DNA of 64,000 nucleotides, taken from contig NW_027050885.1 of NCBI RefSeq assembly GCF_954871325.1, positions 558,001 through 622,000 of the forward strand, given 5' to 3'. Made by a program: the position numbers and the translations under genes. Under the pieces are notes generated by a model, which saw nothing but the letters and a program-made list of their open reading frames with translations, was not told the DNA's origin and searched no databases. Below, in pieces: positions 51,640 to 64,000 of the stretch (its first letter is position 1; every line of letters begins with the position of its first letter). Source of the stretch: Gordionus sp. m RMFG-2023. Its lineage: Eukaryota > Nematomorpha > Gordioida > Chordodea > Parachordodidae.

Positions 51640-54600
51640 GATATTAAGGGTTAAATATTTGGGTTAGGGTTAGGGTTAGGGTTAGGGTTAGGGTTAGGGT
51701 TAGTGTTAGGGTTAGGGTTAAGGTTAGTGTTAGATTTAGGGTTAGTAATAGTATTAAATATATAGAATATAATAAGATTATTTTTAAATTATTTTTCTAA
51801 GTTCATAAAGTATATATTAAAGTGTTTTATATATATATGTGAAACATACGTAAAAATGCTTATCACGCTAAAATATAATAAATCCCATAGAAGGGATTTT
51901 AAAAATATAAAAAAACTCAATAGATATTAAGGGTAAATCATTGGGTTAGGGTTAGGGTTAGAGGGTTTAGGTAGGTTAGGGTTAAGGTTTGTGTTAGATT
52001 TAGGGTTAGTAATAGTATTATATATATATAATATAAATAGAATATTTTAAAATTATTTTTCTAAGTTCATAAAGTATATATTAAAGTGTTTTTTATATAT
52101 ATATCTGAAACATACGTAAAAATGCTTATCACGCGAAAATATAATAAATCCCTTTCAAGGAATTTTAAAAATATTAAAAACTCACGAGATATTAAGGGTT
52201 AAATCATTGGGTTAGGGTTAGGGTTAGAGGTTTAAGGTTAAGGTTAGGGTTAGTGTTAGGGTTAGGGTTAAGGTTAGTGTTAGATTTAGGGTTAGTAATA
52301 GTATTAAATATATAGAATATAATAAGATTAATTTAAAATTATTTTTCTAAGTTCATAAAGCATATATTAAAGTGTTTTATATATATATGTGAAACATACG
52401 TAAAAATGCTTATCACGTGAAAATATAAAAAAACCCATTCAAGGAATTTTAAAAATATAAAAAAACTCAAGGGATATTAAGGCTTAAATCATTGAGTTAG
52501 GGTTAGGGTTAGAGCGTTAAGGTTAGAGTTAGGGTTAGTGTTGGGGTTAGGGTTAGTGTTAGATTTAGGTTTAGTAATAGTATTAAATATATAGAATATA
52601 ATAAGATTATTTTAAAATTATTTTTCTAAGTTCATAAAGTATATATTAGTGTTTTTTATATATATAGGTAAAACATATGTAAAAATGCTTACCACGTGAA
52701 AATATAATAAAACCCTTCAAGGGATTTTTAAAATTTAAAAAAACTCAAGAGATATTAAGGGTTAATTCATTGGGTTAGGGTTAGGGTTAGAGGGTTAAGG
52801 TTAGGGTTAGTGTTAGGGTTAGTGTTAGATATAGGGTTAGTAATAGTATTAAATATATAGAATATAATAAGATTATTTTAAAATTATTTTTCTAAGTTCA
52901 TAAAGTATATATTAAAGTGTTTTATATATATATATGTGAAACATACGTAAAAATGCTTATCACGTAAAAATTTAATAAAATCCTTGAAAGGTATTTTAAA
53001 AATATAAAAAAACTCAAGGGATATTAAGGGTTAAATCATTGAGTTAGGGTTAGGGTTAGAGGGTTAAGGTTAGGGTTAGTGTTAGGGTTAGTGTTTTAGT
53101 GTTAGGGTTAGTGTTAGATTTAGGGTTAGTAATAGTATTAAATATATAGAATATAATAAGAATAGTTAAAAATTATTTTTTTAAGTTCATAAAGTATATA
53201 TTAAAGTATTTTTTATATATATATGTGAAACATACGTAAAAATGCTTATCACGTGAAAATATAATAAAACCCTTTCAAGGGATTTTAAAAATATAAAAAA
53301 ACTCAAGGGATATTAAGCGTTAAATTACTGGGTTAGGGTTAGGGTTAGAGAGTTAAGGTTATGGTTAGGGTTATTGTTAGATTTAGGGTTAGTAATAGTA
53401 TTAAATATATAGAATATAATAAGATTATTTTAAAATTTATTTTCTAAGTTCATAAAGTATATATTAAAGTGTTTTATATATATATATGTGAAACATACGT
53501 AAAAATGCTTATCACGTGAAAATATAATAAAACCCTTTCAAGGAATTTTAAAAATATAAAAAAACTCAAGGGATATTAAGGGTTAAATCATTGAGTTAGG
53601 GTTAGGGTTAGAGGGTTAAGGTTAGGGTTAGGGTTAGGGTTAGTGTTAGATTTAGGGTTAGTAATAGTATTAAATATATAGAATATAATAAGAATAGTTA
53701 AAAATTATTTTTATAAGTTCATAAAGTATATATTAAAGTGTTTTTTATATATATATCTGAAACATACGTAAAAATGCTTATCACGCGAAAATATAATAAA
53801 TCCCTTACAAGGGATTTTAAAAATATAAAAAAACTCAAGAGATATTAAGGGTTAAATCATTGGGTTAGGGTTATGGTTAGGGGGTTAGGGTTAGGGTTAG
53901 TGTTAGGGTTAGGGTTAAGGTTAGTGTTAGATTTAGGGTTAGTAATAGTATTAAATATATAGAATATAATAAGATTATTTTAAAATTATTTTTCTAAGTT
54001 CATAAAGTATATATTAAAGTGTTTTATATATATATATGTGAAACATACGTAAAAATGCTTATCACGCGAAAATATAATTAATCCCTTACAAGGGATTTTA
54101 AAAATAACTAAAAACTCAAGAGATATTAAGGGTTAAATCATTGCGTTAGGGTTAGGGTTAGAGGTTTAAGGTTATGGTTAGGGTTAGTGTTAGAGGTTTA
54201 AGGTTATGGTTAGGGTTAGTGATAGATTTAAGGTTAGTAATAGTATTAAATATATAGAATATAATAAGATTATTTTAAAATTATTTTTCTAAGTTCATAA
54301 AGTATATATTAAAGTGTTTTATATATATATATATATGTGAAACATACGTAAATGCTTATCACGCGAAAATATAATAAATCCCTTACAAGGGATTTTTAAA
54401 ATATAAAAAAACTCAAGAGATATTAAGGGTTAAATCATTGCGTTAGGGTTAGGGTTAGATGGTTAAGGTTAGGGTTAGGGTTAGTGTTAGGGTTAGGGTT
54501 AGAGTTAGTGTTAGATTTAGGGTTAGTAATAGTATTAAATATATAGAATATAATAAGATTATTTTAAAATTATTTTTCTAAGTTTATAAAGCATATATTT

Positions 54601-55299
54601 AAGTGTTTTATATATATATATGTGAAACATACGTAAAAATGCTTATCACGTGAAAGTATAATAAAACCCATTCAAGGAATTTTAAAAATATAAAAAAACT
54701 CAAGGGATATTAAGGCTTAAATCATTGAGTTAGGGTTAGAGTTAGAGGGTTAAAGTTAGAGTTAGGGTTAGTGTTGGGGTTAGGGTTAGTGTTAGATTTA
54801 GGTTTAGTAATAGTATTAAATATATAGAATATAATAAGATTATTTTAAAATTATTTTTCTAAGTTCATAAAGTATATATTAGTTTTTTTTATATATATAT
54901 GTGAAACATATGTAAAAATGCTTATCACGTGAAAATATAATAAAACCCTTCAAGGGATTTTTAAAATTTAAAAAAACTCAAGAGATATTAAGGGTTAAAT
55001 CATTGGGTTAGGGTTAGAGGGTTAAGGTTAGGGTTAGTGTTAGGGTTAGTGTTAGGGTTAGTGTTAGATATAGGGTTAGTAATAGTATTAAATATATAGA
55101 ATATAATAAGATTATTTTAAAATTATTTTTCTAAGTTCATAAAGTATATATTATAGTGTTTTTTATATATATATGTGAAATATAAGTAAAAATGCTATCA
55201 CGTAAAAATTTAATAAAATCCTTTAAAGGGATTTTAAACGTTAAACCATCATAACCTAATAAACACCTTCTAGTAGGTAAAATATAAAAAAACTCAAGG
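51640..55299 (+). repeat. Unit 18: Q-type 13-mer HOR, 3,660 bp
   Basis: Copy 2 partner of unit 12. Q markers CACGCT, TTTTAGTG (near 53095) and GTGATAGATTTAAGG (near 54218) are present. (GGGTTA)7 at 51661-51702. Confidence 0.95.
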
Positions 55300-58200
55300 G
55301 ATATTAAGGGTTAAATATTTGGGTTAGGGTTAGGGTTAGGGTTAGGGTTAGGGTTAGGGTTAGTGTTAGGGTTAGGGTTAAGGTTAGTGTTAGATTTAGG
55401 GTTAGTAATAGTATTAAATATATAGAATATAATAAGATTAATTTAAAATTATTTTTCTAAGTTCATAAAGCATATATTAAAGTGTTTTATATATATATGT
55501 GAAACATACGTAAAAATGCTTATCACGTGAAAATATAAAAAAACCCATTCAAGGAATTTTAAAAATATAAAAAAACTCAAGGGATATTAAGGGTTAAATC
55601 ATTGCGTTAGGGTTAGGGTTAGATGGTTAAGGTTAGGGTTAGGGTTAGTGTTAGGGTTAGGGTTAGAGTTAGTGTTAGATTTAGGGTTAGTAATAGTATT
55701 AAATATATAGAATATAATAAGATTATTTTAAAATTATTTTTCTAAGTTTATAAAGCATATATTTAAGTGTTTTATATATATATATGTGAAACATACGTAA
55801 AAATGCTTATCACGTGAAAGTATAATAAAACCCATTCAAGGAATTTTAAAAATATAAAAAAACTCAAGGGATATTAAGGCTTAAATCATTGAGTTAGGGT
55901 TAGAGTTAGAGGGTTAAAGTTAGAGTTAGGGTTAGTGTTGGGGTTAGGGTTAGTGTTAGATTTAGGTTTAGTAATAGTATTAAATATATAGAATATAATA
56001 AGATTATTTTAAAATTATTTTTCTAAGTTCATAAAGTATATATTAGTGTTTTTTATATATATAGGTAAAACATATGTAAAAATGCTTACCACGTGAAAAT
56101 ATAATAAAACCCTTCAAGGGATTTTTAAAATTTAAAAAAACTCAAGAGATATTAAGGGTTAATTCATTGGGTTAGGGTTAGGGTTAGAGGGTTAAGGTTA
56201 GGGTTAGTGTTAGGGTTAGTGTTAGATATAGGGTTAGTAATAGTATTAAATATATAGAATATAATAAGATTATTTTAAAATTATTTTTCTAAGTTCATAA
56301 AGTATATATTAAAGTGTTTTATATATATATATGTGAAACATACGTAAAAATGCTTATCACGTAAAAATTTAATAAAATCCTTGAAAGGTATTTTAAAAAT
56401 ATAAAAAAACTCAAGGGATATTAAGGGTTAAATCATTGAGTTAGGGTTAGGGTTAGAGGGTTAAGGTTAGGGTTAGTGTTAGGGTTAGTGTTTTAGGGTT
56501 AGGGTTAGTGTTAGATTTAGGGTTAGTAATAGTATTAAATATATAGAATATAATAAGAATAGTTAAAAATTATTTTTTTAAGTTCATAAAGTATATATTA
56601 AAGTATTTTTTATATATATATGTGAAACATACGTAAAAATGCTTATCACGTGAAAATATAATAAAACCCTTTCAAGGGATTTTAAAAATATAAAAAAACT
56701 CAAGGGATATTAAGCGTTAAATTACTGGGTTAGGGTTAGGGTTAGAGAGTTAAGGTTATGGTTAGGGTTATTGTTAGATTTAGGGTTAGTAATAGTATTA
56801 AATATATAGAATATAATAAGATTATTTTAAAATTTATTTTCTAAGTTCATAAAGTATATATTAAAGTGTTTTATATATATATATGTGAAACATACGTAAA
56901 AATGCTTATCACGTGAAAATATAATAAAACCCTTTCAAGGAATTTTAAAAATATAAAAAAACTCAAGGGATATTAAGGGTTAAATCATTGAGTTAGGGTT
57001 AGGGTTAGAGGGTTAAGGTTAGGGTTAGGGTTAGGGTTAGTGTTAGATTTAGGGTTAGTAATAGTATTAAATATATAGAATATAATAAGAATAGTTAAAA
57101 ATTATTTTTATAAGTTCATAAAGTATATATTAAAGTGTTTTTTATATATATATCTGAAACATACGTAAAAATGCTTATCACGCGAAAATATAATAAATCC
57201 CTTACAAGGGATTTTAAAAATATAAAAAAACTCAAGAGATATTAAGGGTTAAATCATTGGGTTAGGGTTATGGTTAGGGGGTTAGGGTTAGGGTTAGTGT
57301 TAGGGTTAGGGTTAAGGTTAGTGTTAGATTTAGGGTTAGTAATAGTATTAAATATATAGAATATAATAAGATTATTTTAAAATTATTTTTCTAAGTTCAT
57401 AAAGTATATATTAAAGTGTTTTATATATATATATGTGAAACATACGTAAAAATGCTTATCACGCGAAAATATAATTAATCCCTTACAAGGGATTTTAAAA
57501 ATAACTAAAAACTCAAGAGATATTAAGGGTTAAATCATTGCGTTAGGGTTAGGGTTAGAGGTTTAAGGTTATGGTTAGGGTTAGTGTTAGAGGTTTAAGG
57601 TTATGGTTTGGGTTAGTGTTAGATTTAGGGTTAGTAATAGTATTAAATATATAGAATATAATAAGATTATTTTAAAATTATTTTTCTAAGTTCATAAAGT
57701 ATATATTAAAGTGTTTTATATATATATATATATGTGAAACATACGTAAATGCTTATCACGCGAAAATATAATAAATCCCTTACAAGGGATTTTTAAAATA
57801 TAAAAAAACTCAAGAGATATTAAGGGTTAAATCATTGCGTTAGGGTTAGGGTTAGATGGTTAAGGTTAGGGTTAGGGTTAGTGTTAGGGTTAGGGTTAGA
57901 GTTAGTGTTAGATTTAGGGTTAGTAATAGTATTAAATATATAGAATATAATAAGATTATTTTAAAATTATTTTTCTAAGTTTATAAAGCATATATTTAAG
58001 TGTTTTATATATATATATGTGAAACATACGTAAAAATGCTTATCACGTGAAAGTATAATAAAACCCATTCAAGGAATTTTAAAAATATAAAAAAACTCAA
58101 GGGATATTAAGGCTTAAATCATTGAGTTAGGGTTAGAGTTAGAGGGTTAAAGTTAGAGTTAGGGTTAGTGTTGGGGTTAGGGTTAGTGTTAGATTTAGGT

Positions 58201-58684
58201 TTAGTAATAGTATTAAATATATAGAATATAATAAGATTATTTTAAAATTATTTTTCTAAGTTCATAAAGTATATATTAGTTTTTTTTATATATATATGTG
58301 AAACATATGTAAAAATGCTTATCACGTGAAAATATAATAAAACCCTTCAAGGGATTTTTAAAATTTAAAAAAACTCAAGAGATATTAAGGGTTAAATCAT
58401 TGGGTTAGGGTTAGAGGGTTAAGGTTAGGGTTAGTGTTAGGGTTAGTGTTAGATATAGGGTTAGTAATAGTATTAAATATATAGAATATAATAAGATTAT
58501 TTTAAAATTATTTTTCTAAGTTCATAAAGTATATATTATAGTGTTTTTTATATATATATGTGAAATATAAGTAAAAATGCTATCACGTAAAAATTTAATA
58601 AAATCCTTTAAAGGGATTTTAAACGTTAAACCATCATAACCTAATAAACACCTTCTAGTAGGTAAAATATAAAAAAACTCAAGG
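55300..58684 (+). repeat. Unit 19: 12-mer, 4-mer/P fusion, 3,385 bp
   Basis: Copy 2 partner of unit 13, with the same m12/m4 hybrid (55870-56147) and the same P-type m10 (GGTTTGGG near 57606). That the fusion is present in both copies shows it predates the 16,938-bp duplication. Confidence 0.93.
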
Positions 58685-61600
58685 GATATTAAGGGTTAAA
58701 TATTTGGGTTAGGGTTAGGGTTAGGGTTAGGGTTAGGGTTAGGGTTAGTGTTAGGGTTAGGGTTAAGGTTAGTGTTAGATTTAGGGTTAGTAATAGTATT
58801 AAATATATAGAATATAATAAGATTATTTTTAAATTATTTTTCTAAGTTCATAAAGTATATATTAAAGTGTTTTATATATATATGTGAAACATACGTAAAA
58901 ATGCTTATCACGCTAAAATATAATAAATCCCATAGAAGGGATTTTAAAAATATAAAAAAACTCAATAGATATTAAGGGTAAATCATTGGGTTAGGGTTAG
59001 GGTTAGAGGGTTTAGGTAGGTTAGGGTTAAGGTTTGTGTTAGATTTAGGGTTAGTAATAGTATTATATATATATAATATAAATAGAATATTTTAAAATTA
59101 TTTTTCTAAGTTCATAAAGTATATATTAAAGTGTTTTTTATATATATATCTGAAACATACGTAAAAATGCTTATCACGCGAAAATATAATAAATCCCTTT
59201 CAAGGAATTTTAAAAATATTAAAAACTCACGAGATATTAAGGGTTAAATCATTGGGTTAGGGTTAGGGTTAGAGGTTTAAGGTTAAGGTTAGGGTTAGTG
59301 TTAGGGTTAGGGTTAAGGTTAGTGTTAGATTTAGGGTTAGTAATAGTATTAAATATATAGAATATAATAAGATTAATTTAAAATTATTTTTCTAAGTTCA
59401 TAAAGCATATATTAAAGTGTTTTATATATATATGTGAAACATACGTAAAAATGCTTATCACGTGAAAATATAAAAAAACCCATTCAAGGAATTTTAAAAA
59501 TATAAAAAAACTCAAGGGATATTAAGGCTTAAATCATTGAGTTAGGGTTAGGGTTAGAGCGTTAAGGTTAGAGTTAGGGTTAGTGTTGGGGTTAGGGTTA
59601 GTGTTAGATTTAGGTTTAGTAATAGTATTAAATATATAGAATATAATAAGATTATTTTAAAATTATTTTTCTAAGTTCATAAAGTATATATTAGTGTTTT
59701 TTATATATATAGGTAAAACATATGTAAAAATGCTTACCACGTGAAAATATAATAAAACCCTTCAAGGGATTTTTAAAATTTAAAAAAACTCAAGAGATAT
59801 TAAGGGTTAATTCATTGGGTTAGGGTTAGGGTTAGAGGGTTAAGGTTAGGGTTAGTGTTAGGGTTAGTGTTAGATATAGGGTTAGTAATAGTATTAAATA
59901 TATAGAATATAATAAGATTATTTTAAAATTATTTTTCTAAGTTCATAAAGTATATATTAAAGTGTTTTATATATATATATGTGAAACATACGTAAAAATG
60001 CTTATCACGTAAAAATTTAATAAAATCCTTGAAAGGTATTTTAAAAATATAAAAAAACTCAAGGGATATTAAGGGTTAAATCATTGAGTTAGGGTTAGGG
60101 TTAGAGGGTTAAGGTTAGGGTTAGTGTTAGGGTTAGTGTTTTAGTGTTAGGGTTAGTGTTAGATTTAGGGTTAGTAATAGTATTAAATATATAGAATATA
60201 ATAAGAATAGTTAAAAATTATTTTTTTAAGTTCATAAAGTATATATTAAAGTATTTTTTATATATATATGTGAAACATACGTAAAAATGCTTATCACGTG
60301 AAAATATAATAAAACCCTTTCAAGGGATTTTAAAAATATAAAAAAACTCAAGGGATATTAAGCGTTAAATTACTGGGTTAGGGTTAGGGTTAGAGAGTTA
60401 AGGTTATGGTTAGGGTTATTGTTAGATTTAGGGTTAGTAATAGTATTAAATATATAGAATATAATAAGATTATTTTAAAATTTATTTTCTAAGTTCATAA
60501 AGTATATATTAAAGTGTTTTATATATATATATGTGAAACATACGTAAAAATGCTTATCACGTGAAAATATAATAAAACCCTTTCAAGGAATTTTAAAAAT
60601 ATAAAAAAACTCAAGGGATATTAAGGGTTAAATCATTGAGTTAGGGTTAGGGTTAGAGGGTTAAGGTTAGGGTTAGGGTTAGGGTTAGTGTTAGATTTAG
60701 GGTTAGTAATAGTATTAAATATATAGAATATAATAAGAATAGTTAAAAATTATTTTTATAAGTTCATAAAGTATATATTAAAGTGTTTTTTATATATATA
60801 TCTGAAACATACGTAAAAATGCTTATCACGCGAAAATATAATAAATCCCTTACAAGGGATTTTAAAAATATAAAAAAACTCAAGAGATATTAAGGGTTAA
60901 ATCATTGGGTTAGGGTTATGGTTAGGGGGTTAGGGTTAGGGTTAGTGTTAGGGTTAGGGTTAAGGTTAGTGTTAGATTTAGGGTTAGTAATAGTATTAAA
61001 TATATAGAATATAATAAGATTATTTTAAAATTATTTTTCTAAGTTCATAAAGTATATATTAAAGTGTTTTATATATATATATGTGAAACATACGTAAAAA
61101 TGCTTATCACGCGAAAATATAATTAATCCCTTACAAGGGATTTTAAAAATAACTAAAAACTCAAGAGATATTAAGGGTTAAATCATTGCGTTAGGGTTAG
61201 GGTTAGAGGTTTAAGGTTATGGTTAGGGTTAGTGTTAGAGGTTTAAGGTTATGGTTAGGGTTAGTGATAGATTTAAGGTTAGTAATAGTATTAAATATAT
61301 AGAATATAATAAGATTATTTTAAAATTATTTTTCTAAGTTCATAAAGTATATATTAAAGTGTTTTATATATATATATATATGTGAAACATACGTAAATGC
61401 TTATCACGCGAAAATATAATAAATCCCTTACAAGGGATTTTTAAAATATAAAAAAACTCAAGAGATATTAAGGGTTAAATCATTGCGTTAGGGTTAGGGT
61501 TAGATGGTTAAGGTTAGGGTTAGGGTTAGTGTTAGGGTTAGGGTTAGAGTTAGTGTTAGATTTAGGGTTAGTAATAGTATTAAATATATAGAATATAATA

Positions 61601-62344
61601 AGATTATTTTAAAATTATTTTTCTAAGTTTATAAAGCATATATTTAAGTGTTTTATATATATATATGTGAAACATACGTAAAAATGCTTATCACGTGAAA
61701 GTATAATAAAACCCATTCAAGGAATTTTAAAAATATAAAAAAACTCAAGGGATATTAAGGCTTAAATCATTGAGTTAGGGTTAGAGTTAGAGGGTTAAAG
61801 TTAGAGTTAGGGTTAGTGTTGGGGTTAGGGTTAGTGTTAGATTTAGGTTTAGTAATAGTATTAAATATATAGAATATAATAAGATTATTTTAAAATTATT
61901 TTTCTAAGTTCATAAAGTATATATTAGTTTTTTTTATATATATATGTGAAACATATGTAAAAATGCTTATCACGTGAAAATATAATAAAACCCTTCAAGG
62001 GATTTTTAAAATTTAAAAAAACTCAAGAGATATTAAGGGTTAAATCATTGGGTTAGGGTTAGAGGGTTAAGGTTAGGGTTAGTGTTAGGGTTAGTGTTAG
62101 GGTTAGTGTTAGATATAGGGTTAGTAATAGTATTAAATATATAGAATATAATAAGATTATTTTAAAATTATTTTTCTAAGTTCATAAAGTATATATTATA
62201 GTGTTTTTTATATATATATGTGAAATATAAGTAAAAATGCTATCACGTAAAAATTTAATAAAATCCTTTAAAGGGATTTTAAACGTTAAACCATCATAAC
62301 CTAATAAACACCTTCTAGTAGGTAAAATATAAAAAAACTCAAGG
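58685..62344 (+). repeat. Unit 20: Q-type 13-mer HOR, 3,660 bp
   Basis: Copy 2 partner of unit 14, with Q-type markers in m1, m6 (near 60141) and m10 (near 61265). (GGGTTA)7 at 58706-58747. Confidence 0.95.
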
Positions 62345-63508
62345 GATATTAAGGGTTAAATATTTGGGTTAGGGTTAGGGTTAGGGTTAGGGTTAGGGTT
62401 AGGGTTAGTGTTAGGGTTAGGGTTAAGGTTAGTGTTAGATTTAGGGTTAGTAATAGTATTAAATATATAGAATATAATAAGATTAATTTAAAATTATTTT
62501 TCTAAGTTCATAAAGCATATATTAAAGTGTTTTATATATATATGTGAAACATACGTAAAAATGCTTATCACGTGAAAATATAAAAAAACCCATTCAAGGA
62601 ATTTTAAAAATATAAAAAAACTCAAGGGATATTAAGGGTTAAATCATTGCGTTAGGGTTAGGGTTAGATGGTTAAGGTTAGGGTTAGGGTTAGTGTTAGG
62701 GTTAGGGTTAGAGTTAGTGTTAGATTTAGGGTTAGTAATAGTATTAAATATATAGAATATAATAAGATTATTTTAAAATTATTTTTCTAAGTTTATAAAG
62801 CATATATTTAAGTGTTTTATATATATATATGTGAAACATACGTAAAAATGCTTATCACGTGAAAGTATAATAAAACCCATTCAAGGAATTTTAAAAATAT
62901 AAAAAAACTCAAGGGATATTAAGGCTTAAATCATTGAGTTAGGGTTAGAGTTAGAGGGTTAAAGTTAGAGTTAGGGTTAGTGTTGGGGTTAGGGTTAGTG
63001 TTAGATTTAGGTTTAGTAATAGTATTAAATATATAGAATATAATAAGATTATTTTAAAATTATTTTTCTAAGTTCATAAAGTATATATTAGTTTTTTTTA
63101 TATATATATGTGAAACATATGTAAAAATGCTTATCACGTGAAAATATAATAAAACCCTTCAAGGGATTTTTAAAATTTAAAAAAACTCAAGAGATATTAA
63201 GGGTTAAATCATTGGGTTAGGGTTAGAGGGTTAAGGTTAGGGTTAGTGTTAGGGTTAGTGTTAGGGTTAGTGTTAGATATAGGGTTAGTAATAGTATTAA
63301 ATATATAGAATATAATAAGATTATTTTAAAATTATTTTTCTAAGTTCATAAAGTATATATTATAGTGTTTTTTATATATATATGTGAAATATAAGTAAAA
63401 ATGCTATCACGTAAAAATTTAATAAAATCCTTTAAAGGGATTTTAAACGTTAAACCATCATAACCTAATAAACACCTTCTAGTAGGTAAAATATAAAAAA
63501 ACTCAAGG
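62345..63508 (+). repeat. Unit 21: 4-mer HOR derivative, 1,164 bp
   Basis: Copy 2 partner of unit 15: m1/m3 hybrid, m11, m12, m13. Z block at 63448-63487. Confidence 0.94.
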
Positions 63509-64000
63509 GATATTAAGGGTTAAATATTTGGGTTAGGGTTAGGGTTAGGGTTAGGGTTAGGGTTAGGGTTAGTGTTAGGGTTAGGGTTAAGGTTAGTGTT
63601 AGATTTAGGGTTAGTAATAGTATTAAATATATAGAATATAATAAGATTATTTTTAAATTATTTTTCTAAGTTCATAAAGTATATATTAAAGTGTTTTATA
63701 TATATATGTGAAACATACGTAAAAATGCTTATCACGCGAAAATATAATAAATCCCATAGAAGGGATTTTAAAAATATAAAAAAACTCAATAGATATTAAG
63801 GGTAAATCATTGGGTTAGGGTTAGGGTTAGAGGGTTTAGGTAGGTTAGGGTTAAGGTTTGTGTTAGATTTAGGGTTAGTAATAGTATTATATATATATAA
63901 TATAAATAGAATATTTTAAAATTATTTTTCTAAGTTCATAAAGTATATATTAAAGTGTTTTTTATATATATATCTGAAACATACGTAAAAATGCTTATCA
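63509..64000 (+). repeat. Unit 22: start of a P-type unit, cut by window end
   Basis: m1 (63509-63791, with CACGCG) and most of m2 (from 63792). It corresponds to 46571 onward in copy 1, so the macro-repeat had about 700 bp left to run at the window edge. Confidence 0.93.

Larger units (their letters stand above)
1..64000 (+). repeat. Telomere-like satellite array filling the window
   Basis: About 226 head-to-tail monomers of 263-329 bp, all in the same orientation, cover every base. I counted them by the landmark GATATTAA that opens each monomer. Each has a G-rich head of TTAGGG-like hexamers, an AT-rich core, a TA run, a conserved box with TACGTA and TCACG, and a CCCTT/AAGGG dyad. The array enters and leaves mid-monomer, so it is longer than the window. 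G is strongly enriched over C on the + strand. All frames are full of TAA/TAG stops and I see no gene, tRNA or rRNA. The repeat family is not one I recognise by name. A subtelomeric location is an inference from the embedded telomere motif. Confidence 0.97.
47759..64000 (+). repeat. 16,938-bp macro-repeat, copy 2 (cut by window end)
   Basis: Second copy, 16,242 bp of 16,938 present. Unit starts at 47992, 51640, 55300, 58685, 62345 and 63509 are the copy 1 starts plus exactly 16,938, so there is no net indel between any pair of landmarks. Comparing by eye I found one substitution (C at 49890, T at 32952) besides the junction region; this was not an exhaustive comparison. The diagnostic P and Q variants occur in the same order in both copies. 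Confidence 0.92.

Noticed and set aside
1-64000. Open reading frames running through the GGGTTA heads (frames reading AGG GTT, or ACC CTA on the other strand)
   Set aside because: They are open only because hexamers are two codons long. Each ends in the AT-rich core after about 100 bp, and none has a plausible start or composition.
1-64000. CRISPR array
   Set aside because: The repeats are about 280 bp with no short repeat/unique spacer alternation, and telomere-type hexamers indicate a eukaryote.
1-64000. Naming the organism or lineage
   Set aside because: TTAGGG-type telomere motifs occur in vertebrates, many invertebrates, fungi and protists. With no gene in the window the AT richness alone does not decide between them.

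Overview
The whole window is one tandem satellite array. I found no gene, RNA gene, transposon or unique sequence. About 226 monomers of 263-329 bp (mean about 283 bp) follow one another head to tail on one strand and run off both window edges. Each monomer has a G-rich head of about 100 bp made of degenerate TTAGGG-type telomere repeats (TTAGGG, TTAGTG, TTAAGG, TTAGAG, TTATGG), then an AT-rich core, a (TA)n run, a conserved CpG-bearing box (TACGTA, then TCACGTG or TCACGCG) and a short inverted repeat around CCCTT..AAGGG. This points to a eukaryote with TTAGGG-type telomeres, and the array is most simply read as subtelomeric (or interstitial telomere-like) satellite. The sequence gives no firm basis for naming a lineage. 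G greatly exceeds C on the + strand; if the embedded hexamers keep telomere polarity, the chromosome end lies to the right.

The array is organised on at least three nested scales. (1) The monomer. (2) A higher-order repeat (HOR) of 13 distinguishable monomers (m1-m13) spanning exactly 3,660 bp, with copies nearly base-identical. Each HOR starts with the only long perfect telomeric run, (GGGTTA)7 or 8, just after a unique 40-bp block (Z block) that ends m13. Derivatives are a 4-mer (1,164 bp), a 12-mer (3,385 bp), a 5-mer (1,421 bp) and 3,648/3,666-bp variants. (3) Large segmental repeats. A 16,938-bp unit is tandemly duplicated, the second copy starting near 47.76 kb and cut off by the window edge; every landmark is offset by exactly 16,938. 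An older block carrying a divergent 'X' monomer occurs at about 1.1-8.6 kb and again at about 19.6-26.2 kb.

Layout: 1-2049, mosaic partial unit; 2050-8631, two X-type units; 8632-15951, two canonical 13-mers; 15952-17115, 4-mer; 17116-20503, 13-mer start switching into X-type material; 20504-26217, two X-type units again; 26218 to the end, an ordered series following the rule Q-type 13-mer, 4-mer, P-type 13-mer, Q-type 13-mer and so on, amplified as the 16,938-bp unit. Hybrid monomers mark the exchange points. The left part is more mosaic and the right part more homogeneous. All of this fits repeated unequal crossover and gene-conversion-like homogenisation, with no coding function visible.
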